From assembly GCA_947179485.1 (NCBI GenBank), contig OX359245.1, forward strand, positions 73,333,067-73,397,066: DNA of 64,000 nucleotides, in the 5' to 3' direction. The notes beneath the pieces are model-generated. The model searched no databases. It was not told where the DNA came from and saw only the letters and a program-made list of their open reading frames with translations. The DNA is from Allacma fusca. Its lineage: Eukaryota > Arthropoda > Collembola > Symphypleona > Sminthuridae. Position 1 is the first letter of the stretch, and every line of letters starts with the position of its first letter. Shown one piece after another: positions 1 to 12,415 of this stretch. The position numbers and the translations under genes were made by a program.

Positions 1-1294
1 TTGACATCCTATAAAATTTTCTGGGCGGTCTAGAAGTACCATAAAATTTTACGTGCTCAATCCCATAAGAAATTCCGATTTTCTGTTTATGGATTTCCAT
101 GGTCCAAAAATGCCAAACTTTCGACACTTCTGTTGGAAGAAGGCAGGTGCACTCAAGTTGATTCATCTCTGAAATTGATAAATGGGCAACTATGCTATGT
201 TTCAATTTGAAACGACGTAGGCATTTTAAATAGTTCCATCGTCAGTGATTCTACAAACTACAGTGGATATACAAAAAAAGTTGCAGAAGTTCTGGAATCT
301 CATTACGAGCAATTCAAATTTTCATTTCCTCGAAATATATTATGCCTTTCTCTTTTGTAACAATTTAAGAATAATGTTACAAGAGCAAACTTAGCTTAAA
401 TTTTACAGAAATACGCAGTTATCCTGCATTTTACCCTGATAGCGCAGTTCGAAATAAATTGCTCGTCTAAAATAAACATTAGGAACTATAATTGTGTAGG
501 AGTACCACCGATAATTGGAGTGAGCTTACTCGTGGCTCAAATAACCCGTTAGATGCTAAATTGCTATGGAATTATTAATGACGTAATAATAGTTATTTAA
601 AACCGATGCTATTCATTTTTATTGAACTTTCAAATATTTATCGAAATTCTCACAGAAAATTAAAGCGTTTTGGAATTCCCTGATTCTGTAACCACCATTT
701 TAAGTAGTAGTATATGAAATTTAGTTCCACTGAATCGACCATTGGAACTGAATAAATCTTGTCCTCGTGGTAGTCACATTGTTTTCTGTCCTTTTTCCAA
801 ATGTTAATTAACTTTCTGCGTCAAATTATGTCAAGAATACATAATATTTTATAACTTTACAGTTCTGGGTTATTTACCGATATTTTCGGGAATTTTGTAT
901 CCAAATAGATATCGGAGAGCTCCTTTCCCAGAGATGGACGAATTTACTGAAAATTCACGTATGCTGAGGAGCCTCCAGTCTTTGATCAGATTGGTTTATT
1001 CCATTTGATTTTGTTATATTGGCGTAAACGCTGATTCGTTTATTCCTCGATTAATGTTAGTCTTCCATACAAGACACTTTAAATTTATACTCAAATATTT
1101 ATTTTTAAAATGTCGACAAATTCAAAGAATGTCATAACTTTTCTTTTATACAATAGGCAATATTTTCGTCGATCCCTCAAACAAGAATTCAGCAACTGAG
1201 AACATTTTCGTTAAATGACACGTTTTGGCATTCATTCATCATAAATGGTTCCAAGGTTCACATAATTCTATTGTTCGCCATTGGATTTTTCATA
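1..1294. other. Gene-free segment, duplicated receptor-upstream DNA
   Basis: No coding region is seen. The stretch from about 420 to 1,080 is recognisably the same non-coding DNA that lies upstream of the receptor genes elsewhere (around 9,270-9,760, 21,900-22,570 and 26,980-27,600). Shared words include 'taccctgatag' followed by 'cagttcgaaataaattg', and 'gctgattcgtttattcct'. No receptor exon is attached to this copy inside the window, so its gene is lost or lies to the left. Confidence 0.6.
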
Positions 1295-1295
1295 T

Positions 1296-1550
1296 CAAAT
1301 TGGCCAACATTGGGCTCAACTGGGTTCCTGACCACAGTTGACCCAATTTCTTCGCAGCTGTATTCGTGGCCTCACATTGGCCCATGTTGGTCACCTCTGA
1401 ATTCATGATCTCAAATTGACCCATATTGGTCACAACTGGATTTGTATCCTTAAACTGATTAATGTTTGTCAAAGCTGATTTATTGCTTTAAGATTTGTCA
1501 ATAGCGGTCACTATTGATTTCTTGGCCTGATATTTGTCTACTAGTGACAC
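1296..1550. repeat. Degenerate ~39-bp minisatellite
   Basis: About six and a half head-to-tail units of 38-40 bp can be laid out by eye. Each contains a core like 'attgacccatattggtca' followed by an 'actgatttcttg..ctta' tail. Later units (from about 1,450) are more diverged. A 60-codon open frame on the minus strand here repeats a 'VTNMGQ' phrase, which simply reflects the repeat and is not taken as a gene. Confidence 0.65.
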
Positions 1551-2325
1551 AGAAATTTTGTGGCCTCGTAGGGTCTTCCATTTCCAACGTTACAACTTCT
1601 CGCCACTAATATGCAAAGCATTTTTTAAAACCCTACACCGTCCATGAAAAATGGGCAAGATCAGAATGTTCTCCTTTTCTGAATCATTCATTTTTGCTCT
1701 AGAAACTAAACACCAACGTTGCCCACAATTCTCAACCCAGAGACCTGCTGACCATAAAACCTACGTAATAAGGGAAATTTTATGAATAAACAACATTAGC
1801 CAATATGTGGCAAAGAAACCAGTTATGAAATGCATTCTAGATTTCATTTTAATCAATTACATTGTTAAAGAATAGATTGTGACTAAAACTATTTGTTAGA
1901 TTGTGAAAGATGAGATCTGTTCTAAACATTTCTACTTTGTTTTTCTGACAATTTCATGTCTTGATCGTTCCAAAAGAAACCGTACATATACTTACGCAAA
2001 CTAAATAGCACTAACGATAGTATTTCACACTGGCTTTCTAGCTCTGATTTTAAGCTACATCAGGGAACCCAAGGTTGAAAAAATGAAAATGCCCTTGGTT
2101 TTATGCCTGACCACCTGAAAATGCCCAAAAACATCGAAAATGTCCTGAAAATGTCTTTGAAAATGCCCGGCATGGCATATTCGGCGTATTCGGCAGTTTG
2201 CAAAAACATATCCACTATAACTATTATTGATCCTCTAGTGTAAACATGTCTGTTTTTTTAAGGAAATATTCAAAGCCATTCTCTCTGAAGAAAATTTTGG
2301 TTCTAATTTTCTAAATAATGTATTT
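1551..2325. other. Gene-free stretch with short 'gaaaatgccc' repeats
   Basis: No gene is seen. Around 2,085-2,175 the words 'gaaaatgccc', 'gaaaatgtcc' and 'gaaaatgtct' recur five times. This resembles the short subterminal repeats of the hAT-type elements nearby, but no matching second end or target-site duplication was found. Confidence 0.4.
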
Positions 2326-2333
2326 CTTCTCAA

Positions 2334-3210
2334 TAGTGTTTCTGTTCGAGTTCGGGTACTCGAGGTTTCGGGTTCGAGTCGGGTTCAAGTCGATCCGAGT
2401 GTAATTTTTTTGGTACCGTTTACTTTCGAGTCGGTTTCGGGTAGCAAGTTTTCGACCCGAAAAAATCGGGTCGAGTTTGAAAAATCTAACGGTCCGTACC
2501 AAAACTCAAAAGGAAGAACTTATTTTGAAATTATTGATTTATGTTCCCTGAACAATAAAAATTTGATTTTTCGTCCCACCTAGCTAGTTCGAATTAATAA
2601 AAAATATGCAGTTTTTGTGCAAAACATCAAAGGAAACAAAGGACAGTCTCCTTACGCTGCAAGTACTCCACATAACCCTCCTCATACCTAAGTTTTGTTA
2701 ACACATGAATCCAATTGTAAGTACACTAATGTGGCAAGGATGGTGCGTGAATTTTTAGGCATTCCTGGCAATGGGGTTCCTAGCTATCTTGCGTGCTTTT
2801 TCGTTTGTCTTCGACATTTTAACACCGAATTGTGTGCTACTCAAGAAGATACAATATGGAAGTAACTGCTTTTAACATCGTAGTTAAAGTCGGTATCTAA
2901 CACGTTTATCAAAGAAAAAAGGAAGAGAAGTTGGCTGGTGGTACCTAATTATAAGTTAAAAATCTACCCAGGGATTGCTACATTTTATTTTACTTTCACA
3001 AAAACATTGCGTACATTTTGCGTCTGGTTTCGGTTCGAGTTCGAGTCGGTTTTGGGTAGAACATTTTTTAATGGTCTTGATTGCGAGCACAAAAAAATTT
3101 CCCGACTCGAATGTCCCGAGTTCAAATTTGGGACAAAAAGTTGAATTTACACCCGTTTTTTTTTCTCGAGTCGAGTCGAGCTCAGTTATTTGTAACTGAT
3201 AGAAACACTG
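2334..3210. mobile_element. Non-autonomous hAT-type element (MITE-like)
   Basis: The ends are inverted: the left starts tagtgtttct and the right, reverse-complemented, starts cagtgtttct, the classic hAT-type CAGTGTTTCT end. They are flanked by an 8-bp target duplication, cttctcaa (2,326-2,333) and cttctaaa (3,211-3,218), with one mismatch. Both subterminal regions (2,335-2,490 and 3,018-3,185) are packed with short words of the type 'ttcgagtcgggt', in both orientations. No transposase is encoded; the 60-75 codon open frames inside are repeat-derived. Superfamily is called from TIR plus TSD length. Confidence 0.75.
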
Positions 3211-3218
3211 CTTCTAAA

Positions 3219-4444
3219 TCATTATTTATAGTCAGTAGCAGTGGTTTAAGAAATGGATAACGAAAAGATTTCAAAAATGCCTGCACTATTAATTTCGCAG
3301 CATGCATTTGTTTTTAAAAGTTGCAAACACTCGACTTCCCTTTATATTGACATGCTTAAGTTTTAACTAGGATTACATTTACATTATATAGAAGTAAGAA
3401 ATATTGGCATCGTCATATACAGTATTAGCAAGTATTTTGTCATCCGTTGGGAACCATTTTGTAGGAAATTAACTATTAATTGCAGAAGTTCTGGACTCCC
3501 ATTAGGAACAACAAACAGGGTTTTAAAAAAAATTTCAAAACTAGCCCATGGTTCTATCATTTGTTACAATTATTATACATTGCAAGGACAAACTTACAGA
3601 ATTACGCAGTAATCCAGCATTTACCCTGATAGAACAGTTTGAAATAAATTGTTCATCTCGAATAAACGTTACCAAGTGTAATTACGTGGAATTAACAACA
3701 AAAACGTTAACGAGTGGCTCAAATACTCCTGAGTTACTAGGAAAGTTGTATTAGAGGATATTTAAAACCCCTTCAATTAACTTGAGAGATGTTTATAACA
3801 TTATCACAGAAACTCAAAGAACTAAACTGTTTTTGTATTGCCCCACCGTGTAACCACCATTTTCATTACGTACAACAGTGGTTTATGAAAATATAGTTCC
3901 ACTGCATCAACTATACAAATGTTTGACATGTTTTGTCAAACATTTGTATTTTTTTAACACTAATATTTTATTTTTTGCCAAACTCTCAGGTCATGAAGGT
4001 TTATAAATGTGAATCAGATTTATCAGCCAGGTTCTGATTTCTGAGTTTTTGTAATATATGCCAAACCCCTGACTGAGCTTCAAGCAAGTCATCTGCTGAG
4101 ACTAAATATTTTTTCGCTAATAAAATATACTTAAATATTATTGCTCAATAATGTTTCCAAGACTGGGTTTCCTGGAACAAATTTAATAATACTCAGAAAG
4201 ACCGTGAGACTCTAAGGGGGTGAGGTAGAGAGACGTCATTATCTGGTGTTTTGCATTGGTTCATAGACTACGTATATTATTATAAATTAATGCAAAGAAT
4301 TTCCTATCCAGTGGTTTCCGCTAAGATGACGTCCACCTTATATATATTAACAGTATTATTTCTTCGCTAGAATTAGAACTAATTGCTGGAAACAAATCTT
4401 TGATGGTTCTCGCCACCCCAACTGTAATAACCAAGTCTATAAGT
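3219..4444. other. Gene-free segment, duplicated receptor-upstream DNA
   Basis: This is a second orphan copy of the receptor-upstream block. The stretch 3,615-3,760 matches 430-560, and 3,990-4,430 matches 22,715-23,200, including 'tcagatttatcagccaggtt' and 'tgatggttctcg'. No receptor exon is attached. A 68-codon open frame at 3,548 lies in this duplicated non-coding DNA and is not supported as a gene. Confidence 0.6.
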
Positions 4445-4452
4445 GTATCAGG

Positions 4453-6201
4453 CACACTTGCAGTCGTTCAGTTCATAAAATGGTGAACTGAACTAGCCCT
4501 TATTCTTATTGTTTTTGAACGAACTTGAACGAACTAGCTAAATACACAATTTTGATTGAATGAATTTGAATTGAACTCAAAATTACTAATTTTGAACGTG
4601 AACGAACGTTCATCATACGTTCAGTAGGACAAACTGAACTGAATTGAACTTAAGAATATATAATCGTGAACATAAAACGAATATTATGTCTCAAAATTGC
4701 ACCGCCATATATTTTATTGTTGTAATTTCAAAAGCTAGCACCCTGGTTTTTGATTATCCATTTCAACGACATTCAATTCAAAATCAAAAAAATCGCTTAC
4801 AAGCAAACCGGCTGTTACATTCAATAACGCATATTCGGCAAATTTTGAACAAAGTTCTATGAATTAAAAAGCACAATAATTGTAAGCATAGTTATATGAT
4901 TGTCGTCGACAGACCCGAGGACAACAACAACACTCGGCCTGCAATAACTCAGGGAGAATGACAAAGAACAAAATTGTAGCACTAGATGAAAAATTACATT
5001 AATTTTACTTCTAATTGTATGGATAATGAATGGGTGTAGAATCCACTAGGTGTTTTTGGGAAAATAAGTATTTACTGCAATTATTTTAACTCATTAAATA
5101 ATTCACGACAATTAATAAACTTTTCCACTTCATACCATTTTTCAGGCACAAATATTTCACCAAACAGGACAATTAATATTTAAATTAATAGTTAAATACT
5201 TTGACTAAATTTCTAAGAACTCTTTTTAAAATATAACAGGAGTTAAATAAAATAACTTCAAGGAAATATAAATAGGAAAAGTGCGGAGAGATTTACGAGT
5301 ACATCTCGACTCTACGGCTTTAGGACGAAAAATGATCTCCTCCAACAAATTCATTTCAAAAATGGACCACAGTAACTGTCCACATCGTAATACAAAACGT
5401 TCAGCCCTCAACAGTAATTATTATTATCATTATAACAGCCAAACTTATTATTAGTATTGCATTCCTAGATAATATTTATTCCCCAAGGGCTTGAACACCT
5501 GGTCCTCTTAAATTCCCAGAACGTTCCTTCTCTCCAACTCCTCCTGCTTTCCTGGAAATTCCATAGCCGGAGGCACTACACAATCCATCCTCAGCTGCAA
5601 CTCCGCCATTGTCAGTTGGTGCTGCCTCCTCATTGGATCCCTTCGCTATTTCCCTACCTCTACGTTAGGAATGTCCGCCATGTTATTCTCAACGTTACCA
5701 GGAACGTTACTTGAGAATGTTTCTGTTGCATCTTGCGACGACAATGATTTATTAATTTGGAGACGCTTGGTTTTTTACCCTGATTGTCTATCAGAAAGCT
5801 GAAAGTCAATACTGCTTTCAAAACACCGGAGTTTTGAAAGCAGTTATTAAATCAGTCAATTAGAGAAAAATCGTGCTTCAGTCAAAGTTCAAAGTTAGTT
5901 ATAAAAATGAAACGAAATGCCACTTAAATATAATGATCATAAATGACTTGAACTAATTGCCACGCTAGTGACAGATAAAGCGAACTGAACGAACAAAAAA
6001 TGTATAATGAATTAAATTGAACTTTGGAGAAATACTGCAAGGATGAACTGAACTGAACGTAACGACTACAAGCTACGCAGTGAATTGAACTGAACTACGA
6101 CATGCTTTGGACAAGGGGAACTGAACTTAACTGAACGGCATAAAAATTGTTGGGAAGTGAATGGAACTGAATTTGAACTTCGTGTCAAAACTGCAAGTAT
6201 G
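4453..6201. mobile_element. Non-autonomous hAT-type element
   Basis: The element is bounded by short inverted ends (cacacttgcag on the left; catacttgcag on the right, reverse-complemented) and a perfect 8-bp target duplication gtatcagg (4,445-4,452 and 6,202-6,209). The uninterrupted paralogous site is visible near 23,220 ('gtatatcagggagtttcag'), which confirms both boundaries. Subterminal arrays of 'gaactgaac', 'gaattgaact' and 'gaacgaac' occupy 4,470-4,650 and 5,970-6,175. The centre (about 5,520-5,780, minus) reads like a short stretch of protein with basic residues but is broken by stops, so it may be a transposase relic. The 8-bp TSD points to the hAT superfamily. Confidence 0.8.
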
Positions 6202-6572
6202 GTATCAGGGTATTTCAGATAAATTATATGTCAGCAATATATGCTACGTTCTGAGTTAGTATCTAAACACAGTAGTTAATAGCAAACGAAGAAATACATC
6301 CAAGTAATGCATGGGTAGTATTAATTTTGTAGAAGTCAGTTTTCTTAAAAATATAACTACATGTGATAGTAACACAAAATTTGGCAAGTATTTGCTGAGT
6401 CTAAATAGTATCTAAAGCAATGTTATGTCCATGTGTCATGCTATGTATATGTACAAAATTTTGCTAAAATAAAAACGCAAAATGTAATAAATTGACACCT
6501 TCCAAAAATATATATACATAATTATTATAATTTAATCAAGAACCTACAGACCTTACACACCGTGCTTGAAAA

Positions 6573-7960
6573 CTAATGGTACGTAATGAGCAAAGATGTG
6601 ACTGTCTTTGCAACGAAGTCAATAAATAACGGAGTTGACTCTCGTTCCATTGAATGAAACATTCCCACTTTGATACTCATATTTGCAACCGAGTCCACCT
6701 GTTTTTTCAGATGTGTTATTTCAAAGCCCCCAATTTCCCTCAGCATTGCAGTTCTGACAAGCTCAACTTTGAAGGACTGGAGGCGTTGAGGAACACAAAA
6801 TGCTCTCCCGAAAGTTGCAATGTAGTTGACCATATTGTATAAACAAGTAACCAATAAAAATGCTGCAAATGCATTGTCAAATTTTGAGAAATAAAGAATG
6901 CCCAAATAACCAAAAAGTATTGACGTAGTAATTGACATTAATTTGAATAAATAAACTACGGGAGCATAGCCACTGTTGAATGCAACGATGAGTATCTGAG
7001 TTCTTCTGCAATTTTGGAATAGCCTTCGGAAATGTAGCTTTTTTCCGGGAAAAGATCTGTGAAGGAAATAATTTTATTGAGGACACGCTTTAAGTAATTT
7101 GTATACAAAATAAGGGCACTTTTTAGATAATTATTTATATATAAATACGGGTTCTAAGTAATGCTACAAAATATTTTTAAGAGGCTTACTGCAATGACGC
7201 TATTTCCACGGCCAACGTCTCACTAATACTCTCAAAGAACATTAGGAACTGGCACAATGTCATCAACCAACAAATCGATGAAGACTGCAAAAATATCTGT
7301 TCTTGAATCAAAAGCAGCAGAAAGATGAGGGGGCTTTGATGATGTATTGGAAGAAATTGGTAAATATGTAATTTGCTGCAAAGTGCCGCTACCACCACAA
7401 CGTAAGAAAATACAACTAGGATCCCAACTTGCGTTAGCAATGTTACCACGTTTTCTCGCATAGATAACTTTAACCAAGATTGTTTGGAGGCCCGAGTAGG
7501 AGCTGAAAAGTGGAATTATTTTTATAGTAATAGTATTAAATTTTTACGTACACTTTTAAAATACATTGCAGTAAATGAATTACTCAAATCTAGACGACTC
7601 ACCTGAAAACAAGAAATTAAATACAGTCATGGTCACACTGGGTGATTTGATGAAACAAAAATATTCCAATAATAAGTGAAATATTAAACCATATGAATTG
7701 ACAAATTGTAGAACAATTTCGTACACGGGGAACTCGTCGACACTAAAAAGCGTCATGCTCATAGCAAAATATAAACTGAGCAGGGTTCTAAAAACACTGT
7801 AAAAATAGAAAAGTAACCAAATCCTTTCTCGTTTGGAGCTTGCTTTGACTAGAGTTGGCTGACCATTTTTTTCAAATTGTAGTTTAAAAGGAAACAAATT
7901 CCAATTGGAGAAAAATTCCAAATATTTAACGTAAAAATATACATCTGCGACTCCAAGCAT
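6573..7960 (-). CDS. Multi-pass membrane receptor-like protein, copy A
   Basis: Three exons on the minus strand: 7,960-7,603, 7,502-7,190 and 7,056-6,573 (358, 313 and 484 nt). All junctions are GT-AG with phases 1 and 2, giving a 384-aa protein. It is strongly hydrophobic, with several predicted membrane helices (around IWLLFYFYSVFRTLLSLYFA in exon 1, two in exon 2, three in exon 3). Like arthropod gustatory/odorant receptors it has no obvious N-terminal signal peptide and ends close after a final hydrophobic segment (LLITYH). Length and architecture fit the insect-type 7TM chemoreceptor superfamily, but the diagnostic C-terminal TYhhhhhQF motif is not clear, so function is inferred. It is nearly identical to copy B, including introns. 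Confidence 0.75.
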
Positions 7961-10160
7961 GTTGTATTTTTTATTACTATTAGTATGGATGCTGACAAAA
8001 TAGAATAATATTATTTTGAAAACACTAATTTATAGCGTTAAGAAAACCTATATTCGCTGTACAAGTATTTTTTACAAAATAATTTTTAACGAAATGTATA
8101 GAAAGTTTGCAAATCGCTATTTCTCCTAAATGTACACGCACTGAGCTTTAAATACTTGAAAGTCGGAGGATTTAAGAGCAACGACAAACTACTTGATTTA
8201 ATTTGCTCTTCAACACCAAACAAAATAATTGGTAAAAAAATAAGGCTAATTTGTTGGGTGTAAATTTTCTGCCATTAGAGTAATTGCCAATGATATGGTA
8301 ATACCTGTAGTTAAAACTTAAAAGATGGCATATCCTACAATTGACAAGGGTAAAGGATATATGACGATTGGTGAAACTACTAATGATACTTAAAGTTTGT
8401 TTGACCACGAGCGCAAGGTTTTCTTTCACAGCAGAATAAAGTTGTGCACAGACTAATAGCACAATCCCCCCGCATAACTAGCAAGGTCAGGAACTGAACA
8501 CAGTTATATAATTCACATGGAGTAATATGAGGGGTGAAGTACCCTGCATTAATGTTGTCAGTAGATTTAATCTTGCGATCAAATCTTTCTACTTTATGGG
8601 AAATGGGATATTATTCGAAGCTCAAGAGTATTCTCAATATCTATGCATGCAATCAATTTCTTTACAATGACTAGATCTGTAGGACCAAAAGTACTTTCCC
8701 ATTCACTATTGAGCTTTGACATCTCCACCCCAGAATAAAATTACACATGTTTTCATACTCCTAAACAAAAAATGGAGATCTGGCAACTTGACTGCATTTT
8801 GCCCCGCTCTTCCACCAGGGGGCCTTAAGTTTGGCATTCTTTAAAATTGTCATGCGCGGACATTTCGAATAGTTTCATTGTCAATGATACGGCAGACTCC
8901 TGTTAATTTATGTATGTATGTAATTACTGTGAAGCATTTATTAGTTGCAGAAGTTCTGGAATCTCGTTATAAACAATTAAATTTTAATCGAATTCATATC
9001 TTTGGTTTCCGTGGTTAATTTATATTAATCAAGCTAAATTATACGCAAGCTTTCGACATCTAACAGACTGTCATCCTCAGGCACTAAAAAGCAAGTGACA
9101 GATAAATTCACGCAATGGAAAAAATATACAATTTTTGAAAAATAATTTTTATAATAATTATTTTTTTTTTAAACTTCGTTTCTCCGTATTAAACCATTGC
9201 TTTTTCTTTTGTTAATTGCCGAATAAAATCGCAAGAACAAACTTAAAGTTATACGGAAATAAAGGGGCATCCTGCATTTTACACTAAAACATAGTTCGAA
9301 GTAAATTGTTTGTCTGTAATAAACATTTGGAATTTTAATTGTATGGAATTATCCCCAATAATTGGAGTGTGCTTACTCGTGGCTCAAATAACCCGTGATC
9401 TCCTAAATTGCTATGGAATTATTGAAGTTTTAATCCCCTACTATTAAATGTAATTAAAGTTTGAAATTTTGACCAAGATTCTTAGAGAAAATCATAGCTG
9501 AAAATGATTTTAGGAATCCCTGACCCGGTTCACAGCATTTTATTTTTTATAGTACTTTTTGAAAATCTAGTTCAACTACATCGACCATGGGAACGAAATG
9601 AATATTGTTCTCGGGGTACCCACAAGGTTTTTATTCATTTTGGTCATTGGTATCATTTAAGGTCAGGAATAAATAATATTTTACAACTACTTAGTTATGC
9701 GTTCATCACCAACATTTTCACCAATTTTTTGTTGTTTATTACATAGATAATTATACATATACTTGTATGATATACAATTTAGATGATTCTGTTTCGATGA
9801 AACCCATCAGTCCGAATCGAGTATTGGTTATGATCTTGGGAAAATTCCCATTCTACTGGAACAAGTAAGTGTCCAAGGGTTCTGAGAATCTATTCATAAA
9901 GACCGGATCGACCATGTAAACATTCAGAAGCCAAATAACAAATCTTTTGTTCACCGTAAAAATGAATAACACACATATCTTAAACTCTATCTGTAGTGCA
10001 TACAGGTCGGATTAAAAACACGTACAAATTCAACAGTACACAAGTATTTAAGAACGGAAAAAAACATTTTTTCTGCATCCCATTTATTTTTGATAAACAT
10101 CAAGTGCTTTGGTTTAATGCAACTCAAGAACCTTCAGACCTTACACGCAGTGCTTGAAAA
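7961..10160. other. Intergenic, upstream region of receptor copy A
   Basis: No gene is seen. From 7,970 to about 9,760 the DNA is collinear with the regions upstream of the other receptor copies (11,560-12,400; 13,360-13,928 continuing at 21,353-22,560; 25,560-27,600). From about 9,780 to 10,120 it matches 23,760-24,120, the DNA just 3' of copy D, including 'gaccggatcgaccatgtaaac'-like sequence. So the receptor tandem unit includes both flanks. Short open frames here (8,172-8,462 and 9,504-9,746) are not conserved between copies and are rejected. Confidence 0.6.
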
Positions 10161-11548
10161 CTAATGGTACGTAATGAGCAAAGATGCGATTGTCTTTGCA
10201 ACGAAGTCAATAAATAACGGAGTTGACTCTCTTTCCATTGAATGAAACGATCCCACTTTGATACTCATATTTGCAACCGAGTCCACCTGTTTTTTCAGAT
10301 GTGTTATTTCAAAGCCCCCAATTTCCCTGAGCATTGCAGTTCTGACAAGCTCAACTTTGAAGGACTGGAGGCGTTGAGGAACACAAAATGCCCTCCCGAA
10401 AGTTGCAATGTAATTTATCATATTGTATAAACAAGTAACCAATAAAAATGCTGCAAATGCATTGTCTAATTTTGAGAAATAAAGAATGCCCAAATAACCA
10501 AAAAGTATTGACGTAGTAATTGACATTAATTTGAATAAATAAACTACGGGAGCATAGCCACTGTTGAATGCAACGATGAGTATCTGAGTTCTTCTGCAAT
10601 TTTGGAAGAGCCTTCGGAAATGCAACTTTTTTCCGGGCAAAGATCTGTGAAGGAAATAATTTTACTGAGGACACGCTTTAAGTAATTTGTACACAAAATA
10701 AAGGCACTGTTTAGATAATTATTTATATATAAATACGGGTTCTAAGTAATGCTACAAAATATTTTTTAGAGGCTTACTGGAATGAAGCTATTTCCACGGC
10801 CAACTTCTTACTAATATTCTCAAAGAACATTAGGAACTGGCACAATGTCATCAACCAACAAATCGATGAAGACTGCAAAAATATCTGTTCTTGAATCAAA
10901 AGCAGCAGAAAGATGAGGGGGCTTTGATGATGTATTGGAAGAAATTGGTAAATATGTAATTTGCTGCAAAGTGCCGCTACCACCACAACGTAAGAAAATA
11001 CAACTAGGATCCCAACTTGCGTTAGCAATGTTACCACGTTTTCTCGCATAGAAAACTTTAACCATGATTGTTTGGAGGCCCGAGTAGGAGCTGAAAAGTG
11101 GAATTATTTTTATAGTAATAGTATTAAATTTTTACGTACACTTTTGATATACATTGCAGTAAATGAATTACTCAAATCTAGACGACTCACCTGAAAACAA
11201 GAAATTAAATACAGTCATGGTCACACTGGGTGATTTGATGAAACAAAAATATTCCAATAATAAGTGAAATATTAAACCATATGAATTGACAAATTGTAGA
11301 ACAATTTCGTACACGGGGAACTCGTCGACACTAAAAAGCGTCATGCTCATAGCAAAATATAAACTGAGCAGGGTTCTAAAAACACTGTAAAAATAGAAAA
11401 GTAACCAAATCCTTTCTCTTTTGGAGCTTGCTTTGACTAGAGTTGGCTGACCATTGTTTTTAAATTGTATTTTAAAAGGAAACAAATTCCAATTGGAGAA
11501 AAATTCCAAATATTTAACGTAAAAATATACATCTGCGACTCCAATCAT
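10161..11548 (-). CDS. Multi-pass membrane receptor-like protein, copy B
   Basis: Exons 11,548-11,191, 11,090-10,778 and 10,644-10,161 have exactly the exon lengths and phases of copy A (358/313/484 nt, phases 1 and 2; 384 aa). Only a handful of residues differ from copy A; for example the protein begins MIGV rather than MLGV, and QFKNNG replaces QFEKNG. Introns are also nearly identical, so the pair arose by recent duplication or has been homogenised by gene conversion. The predicted product is an integral plasma-membrane protein, probably a chemoreceptor; no ligand can be guessed. The final exon carries conserved-looking soluble segments (GRAFCVPQRLQSFKVELVRT) before the last helix. Confidence 0.75.
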
Positions 11549-12415
11549 GTTGTATTTTTTATTACTATTAGTATGGATGCTGAAAAAATAGAATAATATT
11601 ATTTTGAAAACACTAATTTATAGCGTTACGAAAACGGTTATTCGCTGTACGAGTGTTTTTTAGGGAATCACTTTTAAAGAAATGTATAGAAAGGTTGGAA
11701 ATCTCTATTTCCCTTAATTTTACAAGCACGGAGCTTTGACTACTTGCAAATCAGAGGGTTTGAGAGCAACGACAAACTACCTGATTTAATGTGTTCTTCA
11801 ACGTCGAACAAAATAATTGTTTAAAAAATAATTGTAATTTGTTGGATTCATTTTTTTGTCGAATTACTTTCTATCATTAAATTAATTGCCTATGTGAGAA
11901 GGTAATGGCTCTATTTAAAATTTTTAAAGGTAGAATAGCCTTTAGTTGACAAGTGTTAAGGTTACAGGACGATTGGGGAACCAACTAATCTTACTTAAAG
12001 TTTGCTTGACCACGATATTGTAATAGCGCAATTCCTTCCGTATAACTAGGAAAGTCAGGAACTGAATAGAGCCAGTACCAATTCAAATAGAGTGGTATGA
12101 ATTGTAAAGTACTATGCATTAATTTTGCCAGTAAATTCATTCTTGTGCTAAAATCTTCCTACATTTTGGAACGAGTTCAAGATCTTTCTCAGTATCTGCA
12201 TATGCGGCCAAATTTGTCCAAATCTACAAAATCAAAAGCATTTTCACAATCACAAACGAGCTTTGACAATTCCACGCCAGATTAAAACGAAACATGACAC
12301 GTTTTTCACTACTCCTCTGAAAAATGGAGATCTGAAATTTTGAGCGGATTTTACCCCGTTCTTTCACCAGAGAGCCTTAAATCTGACATCATTTAAAAAT
12401 GGCCTCGGAGGCCTG
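11549..12415. other. Intergenic between receptor copies B and C
   Basis: No gene is seen. This is the upstream duplicated block of copy B, collinear with 25,560-26,400 (for example 'gactacttgcaaatcagagg' against 'gactacttgcaactcagagg'). It is cut short at about 12,415, where the truncated third exon of copy C begins. That junction is probably a deletion breakpoint. Confidence 0.55.

Noticed and set aside
7232..7477. 81-codon minus-strand frame (also at 10,820-11,065)
   Set aside because: It is an alternative frame of receptor exon 2. The hydrophobic 313-nt exon frame fits splice phases and is kept in all copies; this frame is closed in copy D.
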